Positions 35,925 through 45,236 of a DNA stretch of 64,000 nt are shown here, one piece after another. This DNA comes from Mycobacteroides chelonae (GTDB taxonomy: Bacteria; Actinomycetota; Actinomycetes; Mycobacteriales; Mycobacteriaceae). Each line of letters opens with the position of its first letter. The stretch's first letter is position 1. A model generated the notes under the pieces. That model saw nothing but the letters and a program-made list of their open reading frames with translations, was not told the origin of the DNA and did not search any database. The stretch covers positions 930,001 through 994,000 of the forward strand of contig NZ_CP050145.1 in the NCBI RefSeq assembly GCF_016767715.1, written 5' to 3'. The position numbers and the translations under genes are program-made.

Positions 35925-36845
35925 CTAGCGGGTACGCGCGTTGTTGATGGGCAAATTGCGGCGTTGGTCGGCTCTGTGGTCTGTGGGCTGTGGCGGCGTA
36001 CGAATGTGTTGCCTAAACGCCGCGATGACACCGTCGTGATAGTCGCGAAGTCCAGCTTCGACGACGGACAGGTCCAGCGCAGAGATATCCACTTCGTTGT
36101 CCTTGGCGGTGTGCACCATGCGCATGAAAAGGAGATGTGCCGCGGGATCTGCGGGGCTATAAAACGCCTGAGCTGCTTCAGGCACGGTAATCAAGACTTC
36201 CCCGACACTGTTGAACACACTCAGTGCGGCAGGCTTATCCAAAGAGGCGAATACACAACGTAATACGTGCAACTCAGCAGTCATAATATCGGTCCTGGAT
36301 GCATGAGAACTATTGACCAATAGTTCCATCTGATCCACCGCCTGGAGCACGACAGCGGAGTCGTAATTCTCTGTGGCAGCGGAGAACGTTCGGAGCGCAT
36401 CCACGACGAGAAGGTGGTCGATATTGATCATATCGGCAAATAGTCTGGCGGACAGCTCAGGGACTTTCCGGGCGAACCGAAAAACATAGCGCCAGGTATC
36501 TATCCGGCCGTATAGGCGGATATCGCGGACCACGTATCCGAGGCCGCGGCGGCCGTCGGCGAACCCTAGCGACGCCAAGCGGCCCAGCGCACTGTTCACG
36601 CTTGCGGTGCTAGCGCCCAGCTCGGTTGCCAGCTGTCGAACCGATGGCAACAGCTCGCCTGGCTGGTGAAGGCCTGCGGCGATGCGATAGGCGAGATCCT
36701 CGGTGATCTGCTCGACGACGGTTGGCTGCAACATCAGGTGATTCTCACAGGCTTCCGGCGAGCGCGGATCATTCGGTCCTGAATAGGTGTCGTTCGCCGG
36801 TGCATCGCCGCCAAGGATCTGACTGATTCGCAGTTCAAACGACAC
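35925..36845 (-). CDS. GntR-family regulator
   Basis: A regulator of about 306 residues. The winged helix TVVEQITEDLAYRIAAGLHQPGELLPSVRQLATELGASTASVNSALGRLASLGF is a textbook GntR DNA-binding domain, with PSVRQLATELG before the recognition helix. The C-terminal half is all-helical, as in FadR-type effector domains. The start is uncertain: GTG 36845 gives VSFELRISQ..., while ATG 36734 begins just before the domain and is an acceptable alternative. It lies between an SDR gene upstream and an SRPBCC gene downstream on the same strand and may control the divergent SDR genes at 37986 and 38141. Confidence 0.82.
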   Translation of the reverse strand: MSFELRISQILGGDAPANDTYSGPNDPRSPEACENHLMLQPTVVEQITEDLAYRIAAGLHQPGELLPSVRQLATELGASTASVNSALGRLASLGFADGRRGLGYVVRDIRLYGRIDTWRYVFRFARKVPELSARLFADMINIDHLLVVDALRTFSAATENYDSAVVLQAVDQMELLVNSSHASRTDIMTAELHVLRCVFASLDKPAALSVFNSVGEVLITVPEAAQAFYSPADPAAHLLFMRMVHTAKDNEVDISALDLSVVEAGLRDYHDGVIAAFRQHIRTPPQPTDHRADQRRNLPINNARTR

Positions 36846-37011
36846 CGGTGAGAACCCCGGGCAACGAGTTCGGTGAGTATTTCTCTGTCCACCTGTCATG
36901 TCCATCGCGACTACCGGCCGGCAATCTGGGCGTCCAATTTCTTGACGGTGCCGCGCCAGGTTCGGCGGCCTGCGCTGGTGATAGCGATGGGCCGCGCATT
37001 GATCGACTCCG

Positions 37012-37986
37012 TCAACGGGCACCTTCGACCGTGGTGTTCAGGGTGCCATCGGCGGAGTTCACACCACAGTTGTCGCGGAAAGGAACATGCTCAACCAGCC
37101 GGGCGGTACGACTGATGGTTTGTGGCCCAGCGACGCGGTCTCGTATTGCTTTGATATCGCGTTTGCCAAGCTGCGTCATGAGTGCGCGCACCACACCCGG
37201 TAGGTAGCGGGCGAGCGGATAACTCAGATGTGCCTCGATACGGACCGGCTGAATCGCACGGTTCTTTTCGATCGCCCGCACGATAATCCTGCCTGCCTTA
37301 TCCGGGTGCATGCCAAACATGGCCTGCCCTTTTAACAAAAGCCTGCGTGCGAGATCGGATTGGTTGACGTCGAGGAGCCCGTCCGCCTTCATGGTAGTGG
37401 CCAGATTCGTCGCGATCAGCCCGGGACAGACTGCTGTGACGCCGATGCCGTAGGGGGCCAGTTCGGCGCGAATACACTCTGAAAAGTGATTCACAGCATA
37501 TTTGCTGATGCTATACGGGCCGGTGAACGGAGCGGCGGCGAAGGCTGCCATGGATGCGATGTTCACCAGATGCCCGCCGGTATCACGGTCAACCATCTGG
37601 CCGCCGAAGACCCGACAGCCATGAACCATTGCCAGCAGGTTGATGTCGATGATCCGTTTCAGATCGGCCAGGGGTACATCCACCAGAGGGCCGCCGACCA
37701 AAATACCGGCATTGTTGACCACCACATCCGGAACGCCATGTGTGTTCTTCACGTCGGTGGCAAACTCCTCGAGCGCAAGAGTGTCAGCCACATCCAGGCG
37801 GTAGGGGAAAGCGTGACCACCGCCGTCGCGGATTTCACGCGCGGCATCCTGCGCAGATACGAGATCGATATCGGCGATCACCAGGACGGCTCCGCGTGAT
37901 GCGAGCGCTTTGGCGGTGCCGCGGCCAATCCCACTCCCGGCTCCTGTGACGACGGCCAACTGGGGCTTAAAGCCACTGGTAACCAT
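37012..37986 (-). CDS. Short-chain dehydrogenase/reductase (SDR)
   Basis: A 324-residue SDR. TGAGSGIG begins at residue 14, NNAG at 91-94, catalytic Ser145 in NIASMAAF, and Tyr158-x3-Lys162 in YSISK. It carries the same kind of C-terminal extension (AIQPVRIEAHLSYPLARYLP) as the other long SDRs here. ATG 37986 has GGAG with a spacing of about 10. The frame open to 38277 is a shadow of the divergent SDR. It is followed by the GntR gene on the same strand and divergent from the SDR operon at 38141. Confidence 0.9.
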   Translation of the reverse strand: MVTSGFKPQLAVVTGAGSGIGRGTAKALASRGAVLVIADIDLVSAQDAAREIRDGGGHAFPYRLDVADTLALEEFATDVKNTHGVPDVVVNNAGILVGGPLVDVPLADLKRIIDINLLAMVHGCRVFGGQMVDRDTGGHLVNIASMAAFAAAPFTGPYSISKYAVNHFSECIRAELAPYGIGVTAVCPGLIATNLATTMKADGLLDVNQSDLARRLLLKGQAMFGMHPDKAGRIIVRAIEKNRAIQPVRIEAHLSYPLARYLPGVVRALMTQLGKRDIKAIRDRVAGPQTISRTARLVEHVPFRDNCGVNSADGTLNTTVEGAR

Positions 37987-38140
37987 GTTTTCTCCACTCC
38001 GAGTGAGGCGATGCGGCCCCTTGGTGCAGGCCGACTGTTGCCCGCCATGTAGCCCGTCTTTTACTGTGCTGGTAGCTGTGCTATACAGTCTACTGCAGTG
38101 AACCGTATCACAGGATTTCGACGGCAGAGTAGAGGTGACC

Positions 38141-39049
38141 GTGGCCACATTCGAGAACCAGTTAGTAGTCGTTACCGGGGCCGGTAGCGGCATTGGACGG
38201 GCTACAGCAAAACGATTCGCGGTGCAGGGCGCGCAGGTGGTGGTGAGCGATATCAACGGAGATGCTGGGCAACGCACGGTCGAAGAGATCGGTGCCCTCG
38301 GCGGAAGAGGGTTTTCTTACGCGATCGATGTGGGGGACAGCGCGGCGATGGAGAATTTTGCCGCCGAGGTGTATTCCGATCATGGCGCCCCTGCGGTGGT
38401 AGTCAACAATGCTGGCTTTACCACTGCCGGTCCGTTCCTGAACCACACCGTGCAGGACTGGGACCGGATCATGGCGGTGAACTTTTGGGGTGTCGTACTT
38501 GGTAGTCGGTTGTTCGGACGTCAGATGATCGCGGCGGGCCGAGGTGGCCGGATCTTGAACGTGACATCGCCTGCGGCGGTGCTGCCCATCCCGCTGTCGA
38601 CGGCGTACTGCACCAGTAAGGCTGCGGCACAGATGTTTACCGAATGCCTGCGGCTGGAATTCGCGGGCACTGCGGTCGGAGTCACCGCAGTGCTGCCTGC
38701 GTTCATCAACACAGGGTTCTACCCGAACGCGCAAGTGGTGGAGAGCGAAAAGAGGTCAGTGGCCCGCGGCAGGAATATCTCGGTGCTGATCGCTCAGCGA
38801 GTGGCCCGCAGTCCAGAGACAGTGGCGCGTCATATTGTGCGTATCGCCAGCCGTAATCCCGCGCTTGCGCCGACGCCTTTCGAATCCCGAATTGCCTGTG
38901 CGAGTGGACGGTTATCGCCGGCGGCAGCCCGGATGGCGGCGCGGATGATGGATATCGACTCACTGGTCGCCTTTCTGGACCGTATGCTGCCCGCTGCCGC
39001 TATGGAGCGGTTCGACGACGCTGTAGCGCGGGCTGTGACCGATGCCTGA
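38141..39049 (+). CDS. Short-chain dehydrogenase/reductase (SDR), first of a four-gene unit
   Basis: A 302-residue SDR. TGAGSGIG starts at residue 12, NNAG at 89-92, catalytic Ser143 in NVTSPAAV, and Tyr156-x3-Lys160 in YCTSK. GTG 38141 is chosen for GAGG five bases upstream. GTG 38135 would add two residues. Its stop overlaps the next gene by eight bases. It heads the plus-strand unit SDR, 71-residue protein, helical-repeat protein and MTB12-like protein. Confidence 0.9.
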   Translation: MATFENQLVVVTGAGSGIGRATAKRFAVQGAQVVVSDINGDAGQRTVEEIGALGGRGFSYAIDVGDSAAMENFAAEVYSDHGAPAVVVNNAGFTTAGPFLNHTVQDWDRIMAVNFWGVVLGSRLFGRQMIAAGRGGRILNVTSPAAVLPIPLSTAYCTSKAAAQMFTECLRLEFAGTAVGVTAVLPAFINTGFYPNAQVVESEKRSVARGRNISVLIAQRVARSPETVARHIVRIASRNPALAPTPFESRIACASGRLSPAAARMAARMMDIDSLVAFLDRMLPAAAMERFDDAVARAVTDA

Positions 39050-39257
39050 CATCACCAATCCTTTGCTCGAGGAACTCAAGGTGCCGCGAGATGTTCTCGA
39101 GCGATTGACGCCTCAGGAATCGGCACTGCTCCTTGGATTGCTACGTAAGGCGACTCGGGCACATCGTAAGAGCTTGGACCGCGCGACCGATGATCTACTC
39201 AAGGTACTGCCGCGCATCCTGCGGCCGGCTGCCCGAAAAATACTCTTTGGACGGTGA
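39042..39257 (+). CDS. Small conserved-looking protein (71 aa) of unknown function
   Basis: A 71-residue, mostly helical, charged protein (NPLLEELKVPRDVLERLTPQE...). ATG 39042 lies within the last codons of the SDR gene, so it depends on SDR translation. There are no membrane segments and no recognisable domain. The next gene follows after six bases. Its place in the middle of a tightly packed unit is the main evidence that it is real. Confidence 0.65.
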   Translation: MPDITNPLLEELKVPRDVLERLTPQESALLLGLLRKATRAHRKSLDRATDDLLKVLPRILRPAARKILFGR

Positions 39258-39263
39258 ATCACC

Positions 39264-40235
39264 TTGTCTGACTTATTGACTCATGCGCAGATTACCTTGC
39301 TTGCTGAGCTGTTGCAGGCCGATGAAACCGCACTGGTAGGTCTGGCGCGTTTAGGGGCCGATAATGTTGAAGCACTCCGTAACGGGTTGTCGGACGCTAT
39401 CTTCGACTCCTTGGCGCCAACATTTGCGCGAGTCAGTAAGCTGGGGCAGATCATTCCGAACGCCGTGGTCATCGCAGTGGCGGAAAAGGTGGTGCCGCCC
39501 GAGGTAGCAGGCCGTGCCGCGGGCGCTCTGGGGCTTGCCTACGAAGATCGAGCAATCGCCGTTCTGTCCGGTATGAAGCCGGCCTACCTTGCCGAGGCCG
39601 CGAAGCATGTCGACCCTCGAATTGTGCCGCATTTTGCTCCGAAATTACCCTCGCACTTGTTGATTCCCACAGCTAAGGAGCTGCTCCGTCGCCGGGACTA
39701 CCTAACCGCGTCCCGGTTCGTAGAGTTCGCAACCGACCAGCACATCGTTGAGTTTGAGCGAGCGATCGACGACGACGAGGGACTGATTCGCGCCGGTGCG
39801 TACGTGTCGCGCGCCGACGTGCTCGACAGAATTCTGTGGGTTGCCGGTACTGCGCGAGTGACCCGGATGGCGACCCAAGCAGCGCTCGGGTCGGCCGAAT
39901 TAATTGTTGCCATGCTCTCGGTGCTGGCTCGCATCACACCGAGCATCGCAGCACCTGCGGCGGCGGTCCTGCTCGCAAACCCGGATGGCACAGTGAGCTT
40001 ACATATCCTGCGAGTCGCCGCTGATGAGCACGCTCTCGGCGCGGTTCTGCAGCTTTCCGCTCTGCTCGATACCGCCCACCTCGACCGGTTCTCAAGGCTT
40101 CCGCTGTTTGAGGACAGTGAGTTTCGTTCTCAAATGCGTCACGCGATTGAGACCGCTGAACAGCAACAAGTATGGAACCGTATTGACGATGTGGTTGAAG
40201 CGCGAAGGGGAGCGCCTCGGGATGAAACGGGCTAA
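39264..40235 (+). CDS. Helical-repeat protein, MgtE-N-like, unknown function
   Basis: A 323-residue soluble protein made of repeated amphipathic helices with pattern L.....D...A..L..M.P..LAEAAKHVDPR, reminiscent of the superhelical N-domain of MgtE and of other alpha-solenoids. No catalytic motif and no signal peptide are visible. The start is TTG 39264, six bases after the previous stop. The ribosome-binding site is modest. The 3' end overlaps the MTB12-like gene by 14 bases. A scaffold or regulatory role is only a guess. Confidence 0.7.
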   Translation: MSDLLTHAQITLLAELLQADETALVGLARLGADNVEALRNGLSDAIFDSLAPTFARVSKLGQIIPNAVVIAVAEKVVPPEVAGRAAGALGLAYEDRAIAVLSGMKPAYLAEAAKHVDPRIVPHFAPKLPSHLLIPTAKELLRRRDYLTASRFVEFATDQHIVEFERAIDDDEGLIRAGAYVSRADVLDRILWVAGTARVTRMATQAALGSAELIVAMLSVLARITPSIAAPAAAVLLANPDGTVSLHILRVAADEHALGAVLQLSALLDTAHLDRFSRLPLFEDSEFRSQMRHAIETAEQQQVWNRIDDVVEARRGAPRDETG

Positions 40236-40776
40236 AGTTGTCCATCCAGCAACAAAGAAAGATCTGAATGCCATCATGATCGTAAGAGCTGTGGTCGCTG
40301 TGGGAATCGCGACGGCATCTTGCATTCTGTCGTTGGATACAGGCACGCCCGCATCTGAAGGCCCTGCGCGGTGGCACATACAGCCGGTGGTTTTAGAGAC
40401 ACTGCTCAGACAGCCAGCGGGGAACATCCCAACACCTGAGCAACTCTCGAATGTGCTTTATGGGATCGCCGACCCCACTGTCCCGTACCTCTATAAGGGC
40501 GACCTGGTTGAAGATGGTGTCGGCGGATTCGAGGGGGCAGTGGCCGATGGGGGAATCCAGATCGCCGCTCTGAAGAATGAGTTGCCGTTGGATTTTGCCG
40601 TGTCGGATATCGAGCCGGTGAGACCGGGCAAGGTCAGAGCCACCGTTATAGTCACCGGCCCGCAACTCAAGGGCGTCACCAAGCGCCTTACGTTCATCGA
40701 TCAGGATGGCTGGAGGCTTCAGCATGCCTCTGCTATGTCGCTGCTACAGGCTACGTCGTCGGCCCAGCGAGGCTAA
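40222..40776 (+). CDS. MTB12 (CFP-2)-family secreted or membrane-anchored protein
   Basis: A 184-residue protein whose residues about 70-180 match the MTB12 low-molecular-weight antigen domain: PTPEQLSNVLYGIADP, KGDLVEDGVGG, LPLDFAVSDIEP, then a TFIDQDGWRLQHASAMSLLQA ending like that family. A hydrophobic segment at about residues 19-38 (MIVRAVVAVGIATASCILSL) serves as a signal or anchor. The Cys in it is only a weak lipobox. ATG 40222 has GGGGAG eight bases upstream and overlaps the preceding gene. The 3' end overlaps the convergent secreted-protein gene by four bases. Confidence 0.82.
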   Translation: MKRAKVVHPATKKDLNAIMIVRAVVAVGIATASCILSLDTGTPASEGPARWHIQPVVLETLLRQPAGNIPTPEQLSNVLYGIADPTVPYLYKGDLVEDGVGGFEGAVADGGIQIAALKNELPLDFAVSDIEPVRPGKVRATVIVTGPQLKGVTKRLTFIDQDGWRLQHASAMSLLQATSSAQRG

Positions 40777-41354
40777 AACGCCCTACTGCCAGAGGGGTGG
40801 ATGAGGAATCCGTGTTGTCCGCCGCTGGTGTCCAGACACGCGACAAGGCCAGCACTGCCCACCGCGCACGTGATGTTTCCGTAGGACAGTTTTTCCCCGG
40901 GATCCAATAATCGGCCGGACCAATAGGGAAAGTCGTCTACCCGGAAATTGATATCGCCGCACTTCCAGTCATAGGGCATGAATTGGTAACTGCCCGACGG
41001 CGAGAGGTCCACGGTGCCCGCGGTGCATGCCGGCGGCGACTGGCTTGAGGAGAATCTTCCGCTGGTGGTCCCGGGGATATCTCCGGCGCAGTGCAGACGA
41101 GGCGTCGGAGGACCGGCGAGATCGGCCGGTGCGTCAAAGTCGCACATCAGGGTGTACGGGGTGGAGAAGGCTACGATACGCCGGCCTCGGATGTAGGTGA
41201 CTAAGTAATCGTCCACCGGGACCGCGGTGAAGCTGTCGAGATTCGGAAAGCCCACGGGCTCGGCCATAGCCCGTGTAGGAGGGGCCGAAAGACTCATTCC
41301 CACAGCCATACTGGCCACGATGAGCGCGCGGGCGCCCTTATCTGCGATACCCAT
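40773..41354 (-). CDS. Secreted protein of unknown function at the end of mce operon 2
   Basis: A 193-residue exported protein: signal peptide to about residue 31 (ALIVASMAVGMSLSAPPTRAMA, cleavage after AMA), then a cysteine-containing, Gly/Ser-rich domain with at least five cysteines, probably disulphide-bonded. ATG 41354 has GGAGA eight bases upstream. It starts 19 bases after the Mce-associated protein, so it is the last gene of mce operon 2. Similar secreted proteins are common in mycobacteria, with no known activity. Confidence 0.78.
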   Translation of the reverse strand: MGIADKGARALIVASMAVGMSLSAPPTRAMAEPVGFPNLDSFTAVPVDDYLVTYIRGRRIVAFSTPYTLMCDFDAPADLAGPPTPRLHCAGDIPGTTSGRFSSSQSPPACTAGTVDLSPSGSYQFMPYDWKCGDINFRVDDFPYWSGRLLDPGEKLSYGNITCAVGSAGLVACLDTSGGQHGFLIHPSGSRAF

Positions 41355-41373
41355 CGAAATCGTCTCCGGCGGT

Positions 41374-42006
41374 CTACTTGGGGGTCAGCGCGGCCATGGT
41401 GCCGCCTACGTCGGTGATCTTCCAGTCGGATTGTTTGTCGACGGTGACGTTGTAGGTGACGGTTGTCTGAGTGCCGTCGGGAGTCTGTGCGGTGGTGGAG
41501 TTGACGCTGACGAATACATCGACCTTGTAGATGCTGCCGTTGACGGATTCGACCTTCGCGGCGATCGGCGTGGCACTGGACACCCATTTCAGCGGCAACA
41601 GTATTTGTTGGAGTTTCGGTGCGGTGGCATCGAACTTACTGGACATCGCGGGCGCGGTGTTGGCCTTCAGCTTGGTGATCCATGCGGGCAGGTCTTGGTA
41701 GTTGATGGTGGCGGCGCCCACGGCGTAGTCGGTGGCGATGCGTTCGGCATGCTGCTCATCGGAGGCCGCTGTCGCGCGATTCGACAATTCACCACGCGCC
41801 TTGAGCAGCAGGAAACCTAGCGTGGCACACAGGGCGACCAGAAGCAGCCCCACCGTGGCAATGACGACTGTCGAGACACGGACTACACGGCTCGACGTGG
41901 TGGCTGCCGGTGCATCCGCCGATGCGTCCCCTTGTGGCGGTGGTTCGCTCGCTTCGTCCCGGGTCACCTCGTCGGCTTCGGTTGTCACGCTTTCTTTCTC
42001 GGCCAT
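41374..42006 (-). CDS. Mce-associated membrane protein (Mas)
   Basis: A 210-residue Mas-type protein: acidic N-terminal tail (residues 1-40), one membrane helix (about 42-68), then an NTF2-like outer domain of the kind found after mceF in mycobacteria (ATDYAVGAATINYQDLPAWITKLKANTAPAM-like). Mas proteins are thought to stabilise Mce complexes. ATG 42006 has GAGGAG just upstream. It follows mceF of operon 2 after 34 bases. Confidence 0.85.
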   Translation of the reverse strand: MAEKESVTTEADEVTRDEASEPPPQGDASADAPAATTSSRVVRVSTVVIATVGLLLVALCATLGFLLLKARGELSNRATAASDEQHAERIATDYAVGAATINYQDLPAWITKLKANTAPAMSSKFDATAPKLQQILLPLKWVSSATPIAAKVESVNGSIYKVDVFVSVNSTTAQTPDGTQTTVTYNVTVDKQSDWKITDVGGTMAALTPK

Positions 42007-42040
42007 CTTGCTCCTCGTTGAGTAGTTGCTATGCACGTGC

Positions 42041-43042
42041 TTAGTGGGTGTTGATCTGTAGCTGTAGCGAGCCGTCGGGGCGGGTCGAGTGCAGCGCCTG
42101 GTCAACGAGTGCGGACAGATTGATGCTGCCGGGCACTTCGCCGATAGCCCAGTCCAGCCATTGCTCGAGTGCGGGATATAGCTGAACCAGTTCGGGACCT
42201 ACGCGATTGAGGTATTCCTTTAGCTTCGGAAGGAAATCCAGCAGTCCGTTATTGGTGGTGTACGCCTCGGGAACCGGTCGTGCGTGCAGCAGTATTTGTA
42301 GTGAGTCAACGAGCCCCCTGGCCTTGACGCCGAAGTCCGCCCACTGCGGCGCGGCGGCAATGAGATCCGCACCGGCTTTGGCTACGTCCGGCCCTGGTAC
42401 CTGGGCGTTTTTCAGCAGGGCGCGCAGTTGCGGCTCGCGGCTCTGCAGTGTCGCCGCCAGCAGATTCGATGCCCGCGACAGTTCGGGGATGATCTCGTCA
42501 GTGCCCGCCATGCCCTCATTGAACGTATTAGCGATTGATTGGATCGCTTGGGGGTCAAGCTGTTCCAGAAGGGTGGTGATGGCCCGTGCTAGCTCAGGAA
42601 TCGATGCGGGTACGGAGACATCTTTGGCCAGGAATTGCTGGCCGTCGGCGAGATACGGACCGCCGGCCGCGCGTGGCTGAAACTCGATATACGGTTCCCC
42701 CAGCGCAGACAACTGCTCGATGCTGATGGCTGAATCGACGGGAACTCGGTAGGTGCGGTCGACCTTGAACGCGACATTGACACCGGTCGAGGTGCCGGTC
42801 ACAGCCGTCACCTCGCCTACCTTGACCCCGGACAACAGCACCGGCGAGCGAGGTAGCAAGTTCACGGCGTCAGGAAGCTGGAGTGAGGCGGTGGTGTACT
42901 GCCGGTTCCAGTCCACTCCTGCGACATCGAACGCTAAATACGCGGTGCCGAAGACCATGATCGCGGCGATCGCCCCAAGAGATATCAACGACCCAAGCCG
43001 TACCTTGATGATGCTGCGCAGCGCCCCCATGGCGGCCCTCAT
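42041..43042 (-). CDS. mceF: Mce protein F of operon 2
   Basis: A 333-residue Mce subunit with N-terminal membrane anchor (about residues 17-38), MCE domain with VNLLPRSPVLLSGVKVGEV, and helical domain. It is shorter than MceF of operon 1 (416) and lacks the Pro/Gly tail. The start overlaps the mceE stop (ATGA, 43039-43042). The Mas gene follows. Confidence 0.9.
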   Translation of the reverse strand: MRAAMGALRSIIKVRLGSLISLGAIAAIMVFGTAYLAFDVAGVDWNRQYTTASLQLPDAVNLLPRSPVLLSGVKVGEVTAVTGTSTGVNVAFKVDRTYRVPVDSAISIEQLSALGEPYIEFQPRAAGGPYLADGQQFLAKDVSVPASIPELARAITTLLEQLDPQAIQSIANTFNEGMAGTDEIIPELSRASNLLAATLQSREPQLRALLKNAQVPGPDVAKAGADLIAAAPQWADFGVKARGLVDSLQILLHARPVPEAYTTNNGLLDFLPKLKEYLNRVGPELVQLYPALEQWLDWAIGEVPGSINLSALVDQALHSTRPDGSLQLQINTH

Positions 43043-44106
43043 CTCACAAATCCGATCATCCGAAGCGTGTTGACAATCTGCTCGACCTGAGCGTCGGTTG
43101 TGACGGAAGTCTGGCCGTCGGCGCCCTCAACCTCGATGCCGGTAACGTTGATATGTGTCCGCGAGCCCTCGTTGAAGTACGGAAATAGCTTCTCGCGCAA
43201 CAATGCTCGTAAGGCGTTCAGATTTGATGGGGCACGAAGATTGAGTGCGCGATCTTTGGCTAAAAACAGTGGGACGAATGCCTTCGTTGCGGCATCGAGT
43301 TCGGTGGCGAAAGGCGCAAGCCACGTCGCGGAATCTGCCAGACCGCCGAGCGCGCCGATGATGCCGATGGTATGGATCAACGATTTCGCGATCCTGACGG
43401 TGGTATCTGTGCCCTCACGCGTGAGTAAGATGTCAAGAATCGCCTTGTTGCTCTGTACGGCCCTGACGCTGGCTTCGAGGCCGTCCAAAAAGCCATCGAC
43501 TGCGTCAAGGTTTGTACTCACATCGACAACGTCTGCTTTGAGGGTGTCCGCTATGCGCGCGGTTTCGGTAGGGTCTCGGGGCAGCGCTGCATTGAGCTGG
43601 TTGATGACGTCCTGGGCGGAGCGCAGCGCGCCACCGGAAACGAAGGTTGCCAAGCCCGACAAGATGTCCTCGATCTGCAGGGCCGGCTCGGTCTGGTCGA
43701 GCGGAATGGTGCCGCCTGGCGCAAGAGCCGACCCATTATCAGCCGTCTTCGTGACGAGCGAAATGTAGATATCGCCAAGGATGGTGTCCTGGCGCAGCTG
43801 GGCTCGGGTGGCCAGGGGTAACCGCACACTCTTGTCGATATCGACAAGAGCCACAACGTATCCGGGGCCGGTGGTGGGGTCGACGATGTGGACTGTGTCT
43901 AGTCGGCCCACGCGGGCGCCGTTGGCCACCACCTTGGCGCCGGAGGGCAGATTCAGCGCTGTACTGAACTGGATGTGCACCGGATAGGTCTCAGCGCCAT
44001 TGGGCAGGACCAGCTGAGCCGGATCGAGCGAGCACGCCGTTAGAGCGAAGCCCGTTATGACAGACGCAGCGACGTGTCGCACAGATCGATGAGGGCGAGG
44101 CATCAT
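43039..44106 (-). CDS. mceE: Mce lipoprotein E of operon 2
   Basis: A 355-residue Mce subunit with a canonical lipobox ALTAC, Cys25 being the acylated residue. The MCE domain shows LPSGAKVVANGARVGRL. Two adjacent ATGs (44106 and 44103) can serve as the start. The first overlaps the mceD stop. The C-terminal region has no low-complexity tail, unlike operon 1. Confidence 0.9.
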   Translation of the reverse strand: MMPRPHRSVRHVAASVITGFALTACSLDPAQLVLPNGAETYPVHIQFSTALNLPSGAKVVANGARVGRLDTVHIVDPTTGPGYVVALVDIDKSVRLPLATRAQLRQDTILGDIYISLVTKTADNGSALAPGGTIPLDQTEPALQIEDILSGLATFVSGGALRSAQDVINQLNAALPRDPTETARIADTLKADVVDVSTNLDAVDGFLDGLEASVRAVQSNKAILDILLTREGTDTTVRIAKSLIHTIGIIGALGGLADSATWLAPFATELDAATKAFVPLFLAKDRALNLRAPSNLNALRALLREKLFPYFNEGSRTHINVTGIEVEGADGQTSVTTDAQVEQIVNTLRMIGFVR

Positions 44107-45236
44107 TGCGCACCGGTCATTCCGAGAACAAGCGGCACCAGATTCACTTTTGCCTGACCGTTATTGTAGTCGAAACATGCGCCCTCGATAGGGGGGCCGG
44201 GCGGCCCATGGAAGTGGATTCTGCGGGGCTGATCGGCCGCGTTGAGCAGGGAACAAATACGGTCGGCATCCGGTTGGTTAAGCCGCACGAACGGCGGGGA
44301 ATAGTTGACCGCGAGCCTGCCTGCCTTGCCGAATTTACGAAGTGCCCAGGAAATCGCAGGCGCCAAACGGGAGTAGTTCTTCAGCGCGGGCACATCCTGG
44401 GCAAGCCAATGGATGTAAGGCACCGCGTCTTCAAGAAGATGCATGATGGGTTCGCCGTAGCTGTGGGTGATGTCATTAAGCCAGGGCAGGATGGTGGTGA
44501 GTGTGTCGACGATCGACACAACCTGCCCCCAGACGTCGTTGACTAACTGCAGAATAGGGGCGAAGCCGTTAAGCATTTCCCGCAGGTTTCCCCATCCGTT
44601 GGCCACACTCTGGGACAGCTGAGTGACAGAGTCGATGAGCGCACCGATGTGTGCGGCCGTCGTACCGGGCGTGCGCAGTGAAGCGGCCAATTGCTTGATG
44701 TTGTCGTTGAATTGCGTGCCGCTTCCGGCGGTGGCCTGGTTGACCGCTGTGAGGGTGCGTTCGATCGATCGGCGCTGGTCGGGATTGATCCCTGCTTGCA
44801 GATCGGTAGCTAGAGTGGTGACGGCATTCGTCATTTGGGTCAGGCTCTTGGGTGTCACCGTCTGGGTGATACATCGGCCGGAGTCCCACGTGTCGCCCGG
44901 GCTGCCTTGGACCGCGAGATGGCGGTCGGCGACGATGGTGTCGGACACCGTCGTTGCGATGGCGTTACCGCGCAACGGGTGGGTGGCGTCCATCGCGAAA
45001 TCGACGCGGACAGCGGTGCCCTCGGGCCGGAGGCTGGTCACGGTGCCGACTTTGACGCCACGCACGAGGACGTCGTTGCCTGCGTAGAGCCCGATGGCAT
45101 CCGGCATGATCGCGCAGTAGTCGATCTTCTTGCCCAGTCGTTGGGATGCCGTCAATCCGGTCGCGGCGACAACAACCAGCAGCAGGACCCCGGCGATGGA
45201 GATGAATCCGCGGGATGCAAGAGTACGCCGTAGCAT
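44103..45236 (-). CDS. mceD: Mce protein D of operon 2
   Basis: A 377-residue Mce subunit. ATG 45236 overlaps the mceC stop by one base (TGATG) and gives the usual short basic tail before the anchor. The upstream frame to 45266 is discarded. The MCE domain contains AIGLYAGNDVLVRGVKVGTV. A C-terminal part has a PPGPP segment and a paired cysteine. Its length and order in the operon are normal. Confidence 0.9.
   Translation of the reverse strand: MLRRTLASRGFISIAGVLLLVVVAATGLTASQRLGKKIDYCAIMPDAIGLYAGNDVLVRGVKVGTVTSLRPEGTAVRVDFAMDATHPLRGNAIATTVSDTIVADRHLAVQGSPGDTWDSGRCITQTVTPKSLTQMTNAVTTLATDLQAGINPDQRRSIERTLTAVNQATAGSGTQFNDNIKQLAASLRTPGTTAAHIGALIDSVTQLSQSVANGWGNLREMLNGFAPILQLVNDVWGQVVSIVDTLTTILPWLNDITHSYGEPIMHLLEDAVPYIHWLAQDVPALKNYSRLAPAISWALRKFGKAGRLAVNYSPPFVRLNQPDADRICSLLNAADQPRRIHFHGPPGPPIEGACFDYNNGQAKVNLVPLVLGMTGAQ

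Noticed and set aside
38085..38110. ATACAGTCTA shared between the 38 kb and 53.5 kb divergent regions
   Set aside because: A ten-base match between two promoter regions in 64 kb is not enough to claim a shared operator, and the flanks differ.
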